NCBI RefSeq assembly: GCF_001971785.1
Contig: NZ_CP019389.1
Location: 3,483,001-3,547,000 of the forward strand
Direction of reading: 5' to 3'
DNA length: 64,000 nt
Source: Seonamhaeicola sp. S2-3
GTDB taxonomy: Bacteria; Bacteroidota; Bacteroidia; Flavobacteriales; Flavobacteriaceae
Of this stretch, positions 10,315 through 20,011 are shown piece after piece. A program made the position numbers and the translations under genes. The notes beneath the pieces are model-generated. The model was given only the letters and a program-made list of their open reading frames with translations, searched no databases and was not told the DNA's origin. The stretch's first letter is position 1. Each line of letters opens with the position of its first letter.

Positions 10315-10425
10315 TTATGTTTTTTACAAATGTACTATTTGAATTTTCAATTTGATAAAATTATATGATAAATTGAACCAGTAACTAAATAAGGCAAAAT
10401 TATTTTTTAAAAAATTTAAATTTTA

Positions 10426-10457
10426 TTTGAAAGAATTAAAAAAGGGTTCTATATTTG
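10426..10457 (+). promoter_or_regulatory. Bacteroidota-type promoter for tRNA-Ser
   Basis: TTTG at 10426-10429 and TATATTTG at 10450-10457 are separated by 20 bases. This matches the Bacteroidota housekeeping promoter pattern (TTTG, about 19-21 bases, TAnnTTTG). It sits about 36 bases before the tRNA gene, as expected for a short leader. Confidence 0.7.
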
Positions 10458-10493
10458 CACCCGCATTCAGGCAAATAGCTTGATGAGACACTT

Positions 10494-10581
10494 GGAGAAA
10501 TGGCAGAGTGGTCGAATGCGGCAGTCTTGAAAACTGTTGAGGGTCACACCTCCGGGGGTTCGAATCCCTCTTTCTCCGCCA
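10494..10581 (+). tRNA. tRNA-Ser (anticodon UGA)
   Basis: A class II tRNA. The acceptor strand GGAGAAA pairs with TTTCTCC, the anticodon loop CTTGAAA gives anticodon TGA (Ser), there is a long variable arm, a T-arm GGTTCGAATCC, discriminator G10578, and an encoded CCA at 10579-10581. It is followed by a strong terminator. The antisense reading frame here is a common false protein call. Confidence 0.96.
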
Positions 10582-10601
10582 AGATTTATTCAAAATCGAA
10601 C

Positions 10602-10636
10602 AAAGTCCCGTAAACACTATGTTTACGGGACTTTTT
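10602..10636 (+). terminator. Rho-independent terminator after tRNA-Ser
   Basis: A perfect 15-bp stem (arms 10602-10616 and 10620-10634) around a three-base loop, with the T-run continuing to 10636. It ends tRNA-Ser transcription before the type III restriction genes. Confidence 0.9.
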
Positions 10637-10837
10637 AGTTTCTACAAAATAGCAAAAGAAGAATGGTGCAAAAGCAATATGGTAAAGCATCTTGAAAAGC
10701 TTAAACAAAAAACTTTTGCAACAGCATCATAACCTAACAAAACCCAATTAACCCACTCGGTTTTTTGGGTTTTAATTTTTCTTGTAAATATTCCTACTTT
10801 CCATAAAAAAGATTTATATTTTTATGTTTTTAAATTT

Positions 10838-13696
10838 ATGCTAAATAAGATAATAAGAAATAAAACAGTTCAATGGTTACAATCACCTGATTGTAGTGTA
10901 AATGAACTTATTACATATATTAAAAACAAAGGTCAGTTAAGAGATACTCAAATTGAGGCAATAGAAACTTTTTTGTTTTTGAAAATTCAAGGTCAAAACA
11001 AACCTCTTTGGCAACTATTTGCAGAAGGTTTTTTTACAAATGGTACTGATTTGTCAAAATTAGATATTAACCAAAATGCAAGAGAATTCCTTGAAAACAA
11101 TAAAGAGGCGTTTTCTTTATTTGATTTTGCAAGACAAAAAGTAAAAGGCAAAAAGCAACTACCTAACCTTGAACAGGAAATCATAAAATCACCAGAAGAG
11201 TTAGATTATCAAGAAATAATTAAAAAGTTATTTTACAATGTAAACTATTCTGACTACTTAATGAGTTTACCAATGGGTTCTGGTAAAACTTACTTAATGG
11301 CTGCATTTATCTATTTAGATTTATATTTTGCTTCAAATGAACCCGAAAATAAAAATTTTGCTCATAACTTTTTGGTTTTAATTCCTTCTGGCTTAAAAAC
11401 ATCAATCGGACCAAGTTTAAGAACTATCGAAGATTTTGACCCATCTTGGGTTATTCCAGAACCAGCAGCAACTAATCTAAAAAAACAACTAAAGTTTGAT
11501 GTATTAGATGAAGCCAAGTCTGCTAAAAAAAGCAATAAAGCTCGAAATCCAAATGCTCAAAAAGTAAACGAAATCCTTCCAGATCCTTTTGGGCAAGTTT
11601 TCATTGTAAATGCGGAAAAGGTAATCTTAAACAGAGTTGATACAACAGGTCAAACAAACTTATTTGAAGATGATGAGGACAAAAAGGCTAACGAATTAAG
11701 AGCTCTAATTGGTAAAATACCAAACTTATCTATTTTGATTGATGAAGTGCATCACGCAGCAAAATCAGACATTAAATTAAGACAAGTAGTTAATAGATGG
11801 AATGATAGAGGTAGTATAACCACTGTACTCGGTTTTTCAGGTACGCCTTATTTATCAACAGCAGAAAAAATTCAGCTTACAGAAGATGATACTTTAAGAA
11901 TTTCAGAAATCACAAATACAGTCTATTATTATCCGCTTACAAATGCAATAGAAGATTTTTTAAAAAATCCAACAGTTAAAATAGCCGATAATCTTACTCA
12001 TTTACAAATAATAAAAGAAGGTATTAACGACTTTAATGAAACGTATGGAGATTTAACTTACGCTAATGGTACTATTCCAAAAGTTGCTATTTATTGCAGT
12101 AATATTGAAATGTTAGAAGAAGAAGTTTATCCATTTCTTCAAAGTGATTTAAAAATCCATCCTGACGAAATATTAAGATTTCACGGTGGAAATAAAACGT
12201 ACAGTTTGCCAAAGGAAAATGAATTACAATTTAAATCATTAGACACTGCAATTTCAAAAAAGAAATACATTCTGTTAGTAGCAATTGGTAAAGAAGGTTG
12301 GGATTGTAAGAGTTTAACTTCTGTAATACTACCGCAAAAAAGTAAGAGCGCTTCCAAAAATGCTATCATTCAAACAACGTGTAGATGTTTAAGACAAGTT
12401 ACAAAAGGTAATGATGAATCAGCTTTAATTTGGTTAAATAGAGAAAATGCAACAATACTTAATAAAGCATTAGAAAAAGAACAAAACACGTCTATTGAAG
12501 AACTCAACAATTTAGACAAAAATAAAGGTGCTGATTTAATTGAACGTCATTCAAGAATGGGATTTCTTAAACTTCCAAAAATTGACTATTACCAGCTAAA
12601 AGTAAAATATCAATCTATTGAGGAAGAAGATAAGCCAAACACCAAAATTAAATTAGAAGAGCTACTAAAAAGCATAAAAGATTACAAAGCTAACTATGCA
12701 ATAACTACTAAAGGATTAGACTTTTTAGACGAAGGTGAATTATCTTTTTTAAACAGTTCTGGTATCAAGTTGGCTAACTACAATCATTGGATTGCTAATA
12801 TTTCAAAAGATAGTTTCAGTACAATCTCTACAAAAGAATTGCATCAATTTGATGAACAATTAAAACCTATTTTTAAAGCAATTACTCTAAACAACGAAGG
12901 AAATCTGTTTTTTAATGAACAATTTGATACTTATAAAATTGAATCTAAAATTAGAGTAGCATTCAGCATTAAAAGAGAATTAACAACCGAAGAAGAAATA
13001 ATTCCTAAAGAAGCCAACTTACTTATTGTCGACAAATTAAAATCTATTGCAAAGCATAAAAACTTATATCCTAATGAAGAGGTAACAAAACAAATTTTGC
13101 AATTTGACAGTAACCCACTTTCAACAGAAGATTTTAATAAAAAAAAGCAAGAGCGTATTTTAAAATTAACAGAACAGGGTAAGTTTGATGAAATTGCAAA
13201 AGTTGCAGCAGAAACCATAAATCCATTAATTGAACAAAAAGACAAATCGTTTCATTTATTGCCTTATAATTTCGACAGTGGTTTTGAAAGTCAATTTTTA
13301 AATGAAATTCTTAAGTTAAAAGACTTTAAAGAAAATAATTTAGAAATCTATTTTAATGGAGAACGTGGTATTACAGAGTTTGTAATTAACTGTTTTGCTA
13401 AAAAAGGAAAACGATGGAATAAAGTAGGTAAATACACAACCGACTTTTTAATCATTAAACGCAATACTAAAGATGCTATACACAAAGCATTAATTATTGA
13501 AACCAAAGGAGAAGGCTACGCTAATGATAAAGATTTTATTAAGAAAAAGAACTTTATAGAAACGGACTTCTTAAAACATAACGAAGACAAATTTGGGTAC
13601 AAAAAATTCGATTTTCTCTATTTAGAAGATAGCAATAAACTATTAGACAATATTGCAGAAGTAAATCAACGTATCAATCAATTTTTCAAAGACTAA
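10838..13696 (+). CDS. res: Type III restriction enzyme, Res (helicase-nuclease) subunit
   Basis: A 952-residue DEAD/DEAH superfamily 2 helicase-nuclease. Walker A is LPMGSGKT (about 144-151) and motif II is IDEVHH (301-306), followed by VLGFSGTPYL and the late motif QTTCRCLRQV. Near the C-terminus YTTDFLII and ALIIETKGE form a PD-(D/E)xK nuclease signature. It is the cleavage and translocation subunit that works with the Mod protein encoded 8 bases downstream. The order res-mod is the reverse of the usual mod-res. The pair lies between tRNA-Ser and a structured repeat, which suggests acquisition. The ATG follows an AT-rich leader with no clear Shine-Dalgarno sequence, normal for this phylum. 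Confidence 0.92.
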   Translation: MLNKIIRNKTVQWLQSPDCSVNELITYIKNKGQLRDTQIEAIETFLFLKIQGQNKPLWQLFAEGFFTNGTDLSKLDINQNAREFLENNKEAFSLFDFARQKVKGKKQLPNLEQEIIKSPEELDYQEIIKKLFYNVNYSDYLMSLPMGSGKTYLMAAFIYLDLYFASNEPENKNFAHNFLVLIPSGLKTSIGPSLRTIEDFDPSWVIPEPAATNLKKQLKFDVLDEAKSAKKSNKARNPNAQKVNEILPDPFGQVFIVNAEKVILNRVDTTGQTNLFEDDEDKKANELRALIGKIPNLSILIDEVHHAAKSDIKLRQVVNRWNDRGSITTVLGFSGTPYLSTAEKIQLTEDDTLRISEITNTVYYYPLTNAIEDFLKNPTVKIADNLTHLQIIKEGINDFNETYGDLTYANGTIPKVAIYCSNIEMLEEEVYPFLQSDLKIHPDEILRFHGGNKTYSLPKENELQFKSLDTAISKKKYILLVAIGKEGWDCKSLTSVILPQKSKSASKNAIIQTTCRCLRQVTKGNDESALIWLNRENATILNKALEKEQNTSIEELNNLDKNKGADLIERHSRMGFLKLPKIDYYQLKVKYQSIEEEDKPNTKIKLEELLKSIKDYKANYAITTKGLDFLDEGELSFLNSSGIKLANYNHWIANISKDSFSTISTKELHQFDEQLKPIFKAITLNNEGNLFFNEQFDTYKIESKIRVAFSIKRELTTEEEIIPKEANLLIVDKLKSIAKHKNLYPNEEVTKQILQFDSNPLSTEDFNKKKQERILKLTEQGKFDEIAKVAAETINPLIEQKDKSFHLLPYNFDSGFESQFLNEILKLKDFKENNLEIYFNGERGITEFVINCFAKKGKRWNKVGKYTTDFLIIKRNTKDAIHKALIIETKGEGYANDKDFIKKKNFIETDFLKHNEDKFGYKKFDFLYLEDSNKLLDNIAEVNQRINQFFKD

Positions 13697-13704
13697 TTAC
13701 AATT

Positions 13705-15621
13705 ATGCCAATTAAATATATACCATACACACCAAATACCATAGAAGGTCAAGCCGTATTAGACAATATTACACGCACAAAACGTGTATTACGTTATCGC
13801 GAAAACAATGAAGTGTATAACCGTTTAGAACGTGGTATGCCCTACTACGAAGTAGAAACAGTGGAACAAGTTGGTGAACCTTCCGAAAATTTAATTATGC
13901 GTGGTGAGTGTGTCTCAAACTGTGCCTATCTAAAAGAACAAGGTATAAAAGTTGATTTGGTATACATAGACCCACCTTTTGCAAGTGGTGTAGATTATGC
14001 TAAAAAAGTATACATCAGAAGAAATCCAAAGTTAGCAGCTAAAATAAGAGAAGCTGAAAAAACAATGGAAATGGAGGAACTACGAACTTTTGAAGAAACA
14101 ATGTATGGAGACATTTGGCAAAAAGAAGATTTTTTGAATTGGATGTATGAAAATTTGCAAGCGATTAAAAGCATAATGTCTGAAAACGCATCAATCTATT
14201 TACATTTAGATTATCATATTGGACATTATGTAAAGATATTGATGGATGAAGTTTTTGGTGAAGAACGATTTTTAAATGAAATAATTTGGTGTTATTCTGA
14301 TGCTGCGAACAGCAAAAAATATTGGAATACAAAGCACGACACAATTTTTTTCTTTTCAAAAAGTGAAGATTACGTTTTTAACTATGAAGAGGTTTTAAGA
14401 GAACACTCTGAAGGTAATATCAAAAAATATAAATATGAAGACGAAAAAGGAAAATATCGTCTTTTCGGAAAAAACATTCAAGGAAGTCCAATACAATGGC
14501 ATAGAGATGTTAAACCAGAATGGGAAAAAACAAATCCAGAATTAGTTTATAGGCATTATCTAAAAGCAGGTAGTTTACCTTTAGATTGGTGGACTATTAA
14601 TCCCGTTAATCAAGCCGCACACGAAAAACAAGATTATTCCACTCAAAAACCTGAAGAATTATTGGAAAGAATTATAAAAGCAAGTAGTAATAAAGGTATG
14701 GTAGTTGCTGATTTCTTTGGTGGCAGTGGAGTAACAGCAAAAGTAGCTAATGAGTTGGGCAGAAAGTTTATTCATTGTGATGTAGGTATAAATTCTATTC
14801 AAACTGTTAGAGACCGTTTAGTAGCAGAAAAAGCAAGCTTTACTATAAAAGAAGTCAAAGATGGTGTAAACTTATTCAGAAATCCACAACAAACTATGGA
14901 TAAATTAGCAACACTAATTACAGGTTTACAAACAAAAGTAGAAGGTGTTTCTAATTTCTGGTTAGGTGCTATAAACGATAGTAAATTAGGTACGGTTCCA
15001 GTTTATGTTCCAGACTTAATAGATAGTCAACAAAAGTTACTAGATATACCAACCATTAACCGCATTATCAATCAAGAAATACAAAATCTTTCAATTAATG
15101 CTAAAAAAGTAATTGTTTACTACATAGATATTGATGATGAAAAAGAACTGAAAAAATTCATCAAAGAAAATAATGCAACCACAACAGATGTTGAGTTAAA
15201 AGATTTAAAGAATCTTCTTCACGAAACTGTAGTAGATGATGAATTAGAATTTTCAATTACTGAAGGTAAGGGAGAATATACTGTATCAATCGATAAGTTT
15301 ACAAGTGACAGATTGCAGCAAAAGATTAATGAGTTCAATGAAAAAAGAAACTTACAAGCAATAAACAAAGGAAAGAAATTCGAACCTATTAATATTAGCG
15401 AAGAAGGATTAGAGCTAATTGAATTAATCTCTTTAGACTGTAAAAATTCAGAGGGTGAATGGTTTAGTTCAACAGAAATAAAAATTGACAAATTAGGTTA
15501 TGTCATTTACGATGGAGAGAAATCGAAAGACTTTTGGAATGGAAAAATCACATCAAAAGAAAAACCATTAAGAATTAAAGTGAGAAACATTAGTGGAGAT
15601 GAGTCTGTAGTGGTTATTTAA
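13705..15621 (+). CDS. mod: Type III restriction-modification, Mod (N6-adenine/N4-cytosine methyltransferase) subunit
   Basis: A 638-residue beta-class amino-methyltransferase. Catalytic motif IV DPPF (residues 89-92, in LVYIDPPFASG) comes before the SAM-binding motif I (VADFFGGSGVTA, about 333-344). TQKPEELLERII is the usual element before motif I. DPPF rather than DPPY is seen. It modifies the recognition site and supplies target specificity to Res. The C-terminal ~250 residues match no motif I know and may aid subunit assembly. It is co-transcribed with res. Confidence 0.9.
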   Translation: MPIKYIPYTPNTIEGQAVLDNITRTKRVLRYRENNEVYNRLERGMPYYEVETVEQVGEPSENLIMRGECVSNCAYLKEQGIKVDLVYIDPPFASGVDYAKKVYIRRNPKLAAKIREAEKTMEMEELRTFEETMYGDIWQKEDFLNWMYENLQAIKSIMSENASIYLHLDYHIGHYVKILMDEVFGEERFLNEIIWCYSDAANSKKYWNTKHDTIFFFSKSEDYVFNYEEVLREHSEGNIKKYKYEDEKGKYRLFGKNIQGSPIQWHRDVKPEWEKTNPELVYRHYLKAGSLPLDWWTINPVNQAAHEKQDYSTQKPEELLERIIKASSNKGMVVADFFGGSGVTAKVANELGRKFIHCDVGINSIQTVRDRLVAEKASFTIKEVKDGVNLFRNPQQTMDKLATLITGLQTKVEGVSNFWLGAINDSKLGTVPVYVPDLIDSQQKLLDIPTINRIINQEIQNLSINAKKVIVYYIDIDDEKELKKFIKENNATTTDVELKDLKNLLHETVVDDELEFSITEGKGEYTVSIDKFTSDRLQQKINEFNEKRNLQAINKGKKFEPINISEEGLELIELISLDCKNSEGEWFSSTEIKIDKLGYVIYDGEKSKDFWNGKITSKEKPLRIKVRNISGDESVVVI

Positions 15622-15923
15622 TCCCCCACAACCCAAAACCCAGTTCTTTGTGTTCTTCCGCTCCCCCCTACAAATCAGCGGTTAGTAATACGCCATAGCA
15701 TATTGATTTTTTTCATGCCAAAAAGAAACAATAAGCTATTGTCTAAAAGTCCAATATAAGTAGCTTGTTTAAATGCTGTTTTATCAAACAACTATTTAAA
15801 ACGCTACCCCATACAAACACTTCATCCTACGTTCAAATTAAAAAAAACTTGTTTTTTAAGAGATAATACCCCTTTAGTTATAGTATTTGCTTAACTTTAC
15901 TTCCACCCAAATCTTATTTTATT
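15622..15923. repeat. Structured non-coding repeat, inverted copy of the one at 25.1 kb
   Basis: No gene is seen here. Bases 15755-15809 are a perfect 55-base reverse complement of 25120-25174, and the flanks from about 15660 to 15830 are also clearly related to 25100-25280 in inverse orientation, with scattered changes. The 55-base core is itself an imperfect hairpin bounded by GTAGC/GCTAC. It lies directly after the type III restriction genes. Confidence 0.85.
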
Positions 15924-16988
15924 ATGCGTTTATTAAGGCTATACATTTCGCTTTTAGCAGTATTTTTTTCATTAACAGTAAGTGCTCAAATACCTACTTA
16001 TTACAGCAATATAGATTTCTCTCAAACCGATGATGCTCTTAAAAATCAAATAAGTACATTAATAACAACCACACTTACAAACCAATTACCATATACAAGT
16101 GCTTCTACAGATACTTGGGATGTTATTAAAACAGCAGATTTAGACCCTTCAAACAATCAAAATGTGCTTTTGCTTTATGGGTATGATGATTTAGATAACA
16201 CCTATAAAACAGATAGAACACGTAGTAAAGACTTAAATTGTACCTCAAACTCATGTATAGGTTTGTGGAATAGAGAACACGTTTTTGCAAAATCATTAGC
16301 AAACCCAAGTTTAGACACTAGTTATCCCAGTGCAGGTACAGATGTACATAATTTACTTGCTTCAGACTCACAAATGAATTCTTCAAGAAATAACAGAGTA
16401 TATGCATCTGGTAGTGGTAATTCTACAATAACAGCACAAGGTTATTTTTATCCAGGTGATGAATGGAAAGGTGATATTGCACGTATCATTATGTATATGT
16501 ATGTGCGTTACCCCAATCAATGTTTAGCAAATGATGTTGCATTCAGCTCAAACAGTACACATCCAGATATGCCCGATATTTTTCTTCAATGGAATATAGA
16601 AGACCCTGTTTCTAATTTTGAAATACAAAGAAATAATGAAATTGCACTTGCCCAAGGCAACAGAAATCCGTTTATTGATAACCCTTACATAGCTACATTA
16701 ATATGGGGAGGTACTCCTGCAGCAGATAGTTGGCAAGTACTCGCTTTACCAGAATTATATAATCAGGAATCTGTTTCAATATATCCTACTATTTCTACTA
16801 ATTATTTAAATATAGTATCTAATAAAACAAATAACTATCAATATACAATTGTAGATTACAGTGGTAGAATATTGCTTAATGCAACTGTAGCCAATAAAGT
16901 TGATATTTCCAGATTAAATACAGGTAGTTATATACTACATTTAAAATCTAATCAATCTGAAAGTACTTTTAGGTTCATTAAAAAATAA
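15924..16988 (+). CDS. Secreted endonuclease I family nuclease with T9SS tail
   Basis: A 354-residue protein with signal peptide (1-21, ending SAQ). Residues about 80-260 are the endonuclease I (EndA/NucM) domain: WNREHVFAKS with the ββα-Me His119, GTDVHNLLASD (His142), NSSRNNR, and FYPGDEWKGDIARIIMYM. The last ~75 residues form a T9SS type A sorting domain ending STFRFIKK. It should be an extracellular, broad-specificity DNase/RNase for nutrient scavenging or biofilm DNA. It is monocistronic and followed by a shared terminator. Confidence 0.92.
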   Translation: MRLLRLYISLLAVFFSLTVSAQIPTYYSNIDFSQTDDALKNQISTLITTTLTNQLPYTSASTDTWDVIKTADLDPSNNQNVLLLYGYDDLDNTYKTDRTRSKDLNCTSNSCIGLWNREHVFAKSLANPSLDTSYPSAGTDVHNLLASDSQMNSSRNNRVYASGSGNSTITAQGYFYPGDEWKGDIARIIMYMYVRYPNQCLANDVAFSSNSTHPDMPDIFLQWNIEDPVSNFEIQRNNEIALAQGNRNPFIDNPYIATLIWGGTPAADSWQVLALPELYNQESVSIYPTISTNYLNIVSNKTNNYQYTIVDYSGRILLNATVANKVDISRLNTGSYILHLKSNQSESTFRFIKK

Positions 16989-17045
16989 GACAGCCTTAAC
17001 AACGCTACAAGAACATCTGCTTTCTTTTTTCGTTTTCGCTTAATA

Positions 17046-17080
17046 AAAACCCTTTAAACACTGCGTTTAGAGGGTTTTTT
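17046..17080. terminator. Bidirectional terminator between convergent genes
   Basis: The arms AAAACCCTTTAAAC and GTTTAGAGGGTTTT pair with one mismatch around a five-base loop. There are A-rich and T-rich flanks on both sides, so it can serve the nuclease gene (+) and the oxidoreductase gene (-), which converge here. Confidence 0.85.
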
Positions 17081-17088
17081 ATTAATGA

Positions 17089-18051
17089 TTATAGATTAAC
17101 AATTACTATATTGCCTACTTTACGACCCGTTTCTAGATACTCATGGGCATGTCTTATATCTAATAAGCTATATTTTTTTTCAATTTTTGTTTGAAGTTTT
17201 TCTTGTTCAAAAAGATGTATTAAATCTTTTAATAAACACTTCAATGCTTTAGTGTTTTTCATGCCTGTAGCTGCAAACTTTACTTTTTTTGAATTCCATA
17301 ACATGTGCCAAAGTATTTTTCCACTTAATACTGGCGTCATAAACATGCCACCAGAACTTATTAAATTTCTAACGCTTTTATAAGATAGTTTTCCAACAGT
17401 ATCATAAATCACATCATATGTATGGGTTACATTATTTAGATTTACTTTAGTATAATCTAAAACTTCATCGGCTCCCACAGACAGCACAAAATCTATATTC
17501 TTTGTACTACAAACTCCTGTAACCCTAGCGCCCATTACCTTTGCTAATTGCACTGCAGCATTACCTAAACTTCCAGAAGCGCCATTAATTAAAACATGTT
17601 GTCCTGGTTTTACATTGGCAATATCTTTTAAAAAATTGTATGACGTTAAAAACCCATCACATATTGGTGCGGCTTCAATATGAGAAATATTATTGGGTTT
17701 TCTATCTATAACCAAATCTTCGGCAATACATAAATACTCTGCATTAGAGCCATTGCTAAATAGTTTTTCGCCAAAAACCGCATCGCCTATTTTAAATTTT
17801 GTTACTTGGGCTCCCACAGATTCAACAACACCAGAAAAACCAGTTCCTAAAAACCTGTTTTTAGGTTTAAATATGCCTAAAAATAATCTACCGTATTTTG
17901 GTACTCCTTGGCGCATCATGGTGTCTGCTCTGGTAACAGATGATGCCTTAATATTTACTAAAACTTCGTTATGCTTAGGTAATGGTTTTTCTAAGCTAGA
18001 TATCTTGATAACTTCTGGCGAACCATAAGTGTTATAAATTGCTGCTTTCAT
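17089..18051 (-). CDS. NAD(P)-dependent MDR oxidoreductase (quinone oxidoreductase-like)
   Basis: A 320-residue medium-chain dehydrogenase/reductase. It shows the GroES-like N-terminal domain (SSVTRADTMMRQG, FSGVVESVGAQVTKFKIGDAVFG) and a Rossmann domain with VLINGASGSLGNAAVQLAKVMG, as in zinc-less quinone oxidoreductases. The catalytic zinc ligands of classical alcohol dehydrogenases are not apparent. It probably reduces enones or quinones with NADPH in the cytoplasm. The substrate is unknown. Confidence 0.88.
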   Translation of the reverse strand: MKAAIYNTYGSPEVIKISSLEKPLPKHNEVLVNIKASSVTRADTMMRQGVPKYGRLFLGIFKPKNRFLGTGFSGVVESVGAQVTKFKIGDAVFGEKLFSNGSNAEYLCIAEDLVIDRKPNNISHIEAAPICDGFLTSYNFLKDIANVKPGQHVLINGASGSLGNAAVQLAKVMGARVTGVCSTKNIDFVLSVGADEVLDYTKVNLNNVTHTYDVIYDTVGKLSYKSVRNLISSGGMFMTPVLSGKILWHMLWNSKKVKFAATGMKNTKALKCLLKDLIHLFEQEKLQTKIEKKYSLLDIRHAHEYLETGRKVGNIVIVNL

Positions 18052-18127
18052 TATTACTATTATTAATGCTAAAGTTTAAGGTTTTCAATTTATTAATCGC
18101 TCGTATTTTATAATCAAAACAATATTT

Positions 18128-18925
18128 CTACAAATAAGGTGAGCCCATTACATGAAAAACTAAATCCCAAACAATGTGTACAATTATTGCTATTAGTAAA
18201 CCACGTTTCCAATACACCCAACCAAAGAAAGACCCTGTGATAAGATTTCCTATCATAGTAGAACTCACTGTTACCAAAGTGAGATTTGAAAAGTTTTTTG
18301 ATAGTGGCAAATGCATTAAACCAAAAAATACCGCCGTAATTATTATACCCACCCAAACTACAGTTGTTGATGGTTTTACTTCTTTTTTAAAACGTTGAAT
18401 TAAAGCTATAATAAAAGACATTAACCCAAGCCGAAAGATAATTTCTTCTGTAATTCCAGCCGAAAATGATACGATGGCATAATAGAGTTTAGAAGGTCTT
18501 TCTATAAGGCTTGTTGCAGGAAAGGTATCTCTTATTTGCTTATGAATTAGAAGTAATACTAGTGCTAAAACTACACTAAGACCCATAAAATACAATAGCT
18601 CTTTAAACACATTTAAAAGCTTTATAGTTTTTCTCTTAGAAAAGAAACTTTCTATAACTGGCGCGCCCAAGTGTGCTTTTTTTGATAACCATAAACCAAC
18701 AAAAACCATAATTATACCTATTATAAGTCCATAAACTCCTGTTTGTATTATTTCTGTAGCTATAGAATTAGATATTTTTACACTTGTATTACCTGCCTCT
18801 ATTTTTAACCGTTTTAATTCTCTGCTAAAGGGAATGTTTAGAAGCGTACCAATTACAAATAAAATAACTACAAAAAAAGCTGTTGATAGGCTATTATATG
18901 TTTGGGTTGAATTTGGTGATTTCAT
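18128..18925 (-). CDS. CPBP family intramembrane metalloprotease
   Basis: A 265-residue membrane protein with about seven hydrophobic segments. The CPBP (CAAX protease/bacteriocin-processing, ABI) motifs are all present: EEIIFRLGL (motif 1, E-E-x-x-x-R), FFGLMHLP (motif 2) and HIVWDLVFH (motif 3). Bacterial members are integral-membrane proteases or self-immunity proteins. The substrate is unknown. A second CPBP gene lies at 55053-56009 in the menaquinone operon. The two are only distantly alike outside these motifs. Confidence 0.9.
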   Translation of the reverse strand: MKSPNSTQTYNSLSTAFFVVILFVIGTLLNIPFSRELKRLKIEAGNTSVKISNSIATEIIQTGVYGLIIGIIMVFVGLWLSKKAHLGAPVIESFFSKRKTIKLLNVFKELLYFMGLSVVLALVLLLIHKQIRDTFPATSLIERPSKLYYAIVSFSAGITEEIIFRLGLMSFIIALIQRFKKEVKPSTTVVWVGIIITAVFFGLMHLPLSKNFSNLTLVTVSSTMIGNLITGSFFGWVYWKRGLLIAIIVHIVWDLVFHVMGSPYL

Positions 18926-19079
18926 TTAATAAATTTTTGCTAAATATGACCTTGTAATATGGGAGTGTGTTAAAATCATTGCTTAGTTGTTAACTTAAAC
19001 GGAACACACTAAACTAAAAATATACTTCCTTAAAAAAGCTACAGCAAGAGGTAATTACATTTACCAAAAAATACCTGCA

Positions 19080-19982
19080 TTAATTACAAAAAACATTTAA
19101 TTCTTGATGAGCCGCTAATGACACCATTGGTATATCTTGATTACTATCTATTTTAATACAACTTAAATTGGGGTTTCTATCTACTTTTAAATCTATAAGG
19201 TTGCTATTACTACTAACATCTAAATTTGTTAGTAAATTACTGGTTATATACAAATGGGTTAAGCTACTATTCTCTATAAGATTAATACTTTTCAATTGAT
19301 TATCAGACACTAGTAAAGTTTCTAAATTTATATTTGAATCTATATTTAAATTATTAAGCTTATTTGTTGTTAATAACAAATTTTTAAGACTTACAGCTTC
19401 TGTAATATTAAGTGATGTTAAATCATTATTGCTTATATGCAAAATTTCTAATAATGGGTTGTTAAGGCTTATCGCTTCAAGGTAATTAAAAGATAAATTC
19501 AATATTTTTATTTTTTTTAAATCTGTTAAGCCTTTAATAGATACAAGTTTATTAGCCGATACATCTAACAGTTTTAAATTAGTATTATTACTTACATTAA
19601 TACTTGATATATTATTTCCTGCAAGATATACAGAGTCTAAAAGCTCATTAAAACTCAAATCAATCTGCTCTATATTATGTTGGTTAGCAACTAACTTTTT
19701 TAAACTTACAAAGCCCTCTATACCAGACAAATCGGTAATAGCTCCATACTCTAAAGTAGCCAAATCTAATGCTTCAATAGTATTAGCATCTGCTTTAAGC
19801 ATTTGTTTATTAAGCACTCCATCTGTATCTATGCCTTTATGTATTAATATAGCTTCAAGACTAGCATCGGGTATTTCTAAATAAATATCAGTATCTAAAC
19901 TACCATCATCTGTAGCGCATGAAGCTAAAAAAACCATAATTAAAATTAGCCTTGTAAGTAAACCTACTAGAGTATTTTTCAT
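19080..19982 (-). CDS. Leucine-rich repeat lipoprotein
   Basis: A 300-residue predicted lipoprotein. The signal peptide ends in a lipobox VFLASC (Cys22). A short segment resembling the LRR start of the T9SS protein at 300-2267 follows (IPDASLEAILIHKGIDTDG), then about nine SDS22-like units with L-x-x-L-x-L/N-x-N spacing. It should be anchored in a membrane with the LRR solenoid used for binding. No partner or ligand is evident. The last cysteine-containing segment (NPNLSCIKID) is also shared with that T9SS protein. Confidence 0.88.
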   Translation of the reverse strand: MKNTLVGLLTRLILIMVFLASCATDDGSLDTDIYLEIPDASLEAILIHKGIDTDGVLNKQMLKADANTIEALDLATLEYGAITDLSGIEGFVSLKKLVANQHNIEQIDLSFNELLDSVYLAGNNISSINVSNNTNLKLLDVSANKLVSIKGLTDLKKIKILNLSFNYLEAISLNNPLLEILHISNNDLTSLNITEAVSLKNLLLTTNKLNNLNIDSNINLETLLVSDNQLKSINLIENSSLTHLYITSNLLTNLDVSSNSNLIDLKVDRNPNLSCIKIDSNQDIPMVSLAAHQELNVFCN

Positions 19983-20011
19983 TGTATTATAATGTATTTT
20001 TAAGTTGGTTA

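Noticed and set aside
10423-10617. 64-codon minus-strand frame with RRKRDSNPRRCDPQQFSRLPHSTT
   Set aside because: It is the antisense reading of tRNA-Ser and its terminator, a well-known false protein call.
10637-10735. Short open stretch ending KQKTFATAS after the tRNA terminator
   Set aside because: About 30 codons, no start after the terminator, no recognised similarity; insufficient to call a gene or remnant.
18114-18356. 80-codon minus-strand frame
   Set aside because: It lies inside the CPBP protease gene in another frame; the CPBP frame has all family motifs.
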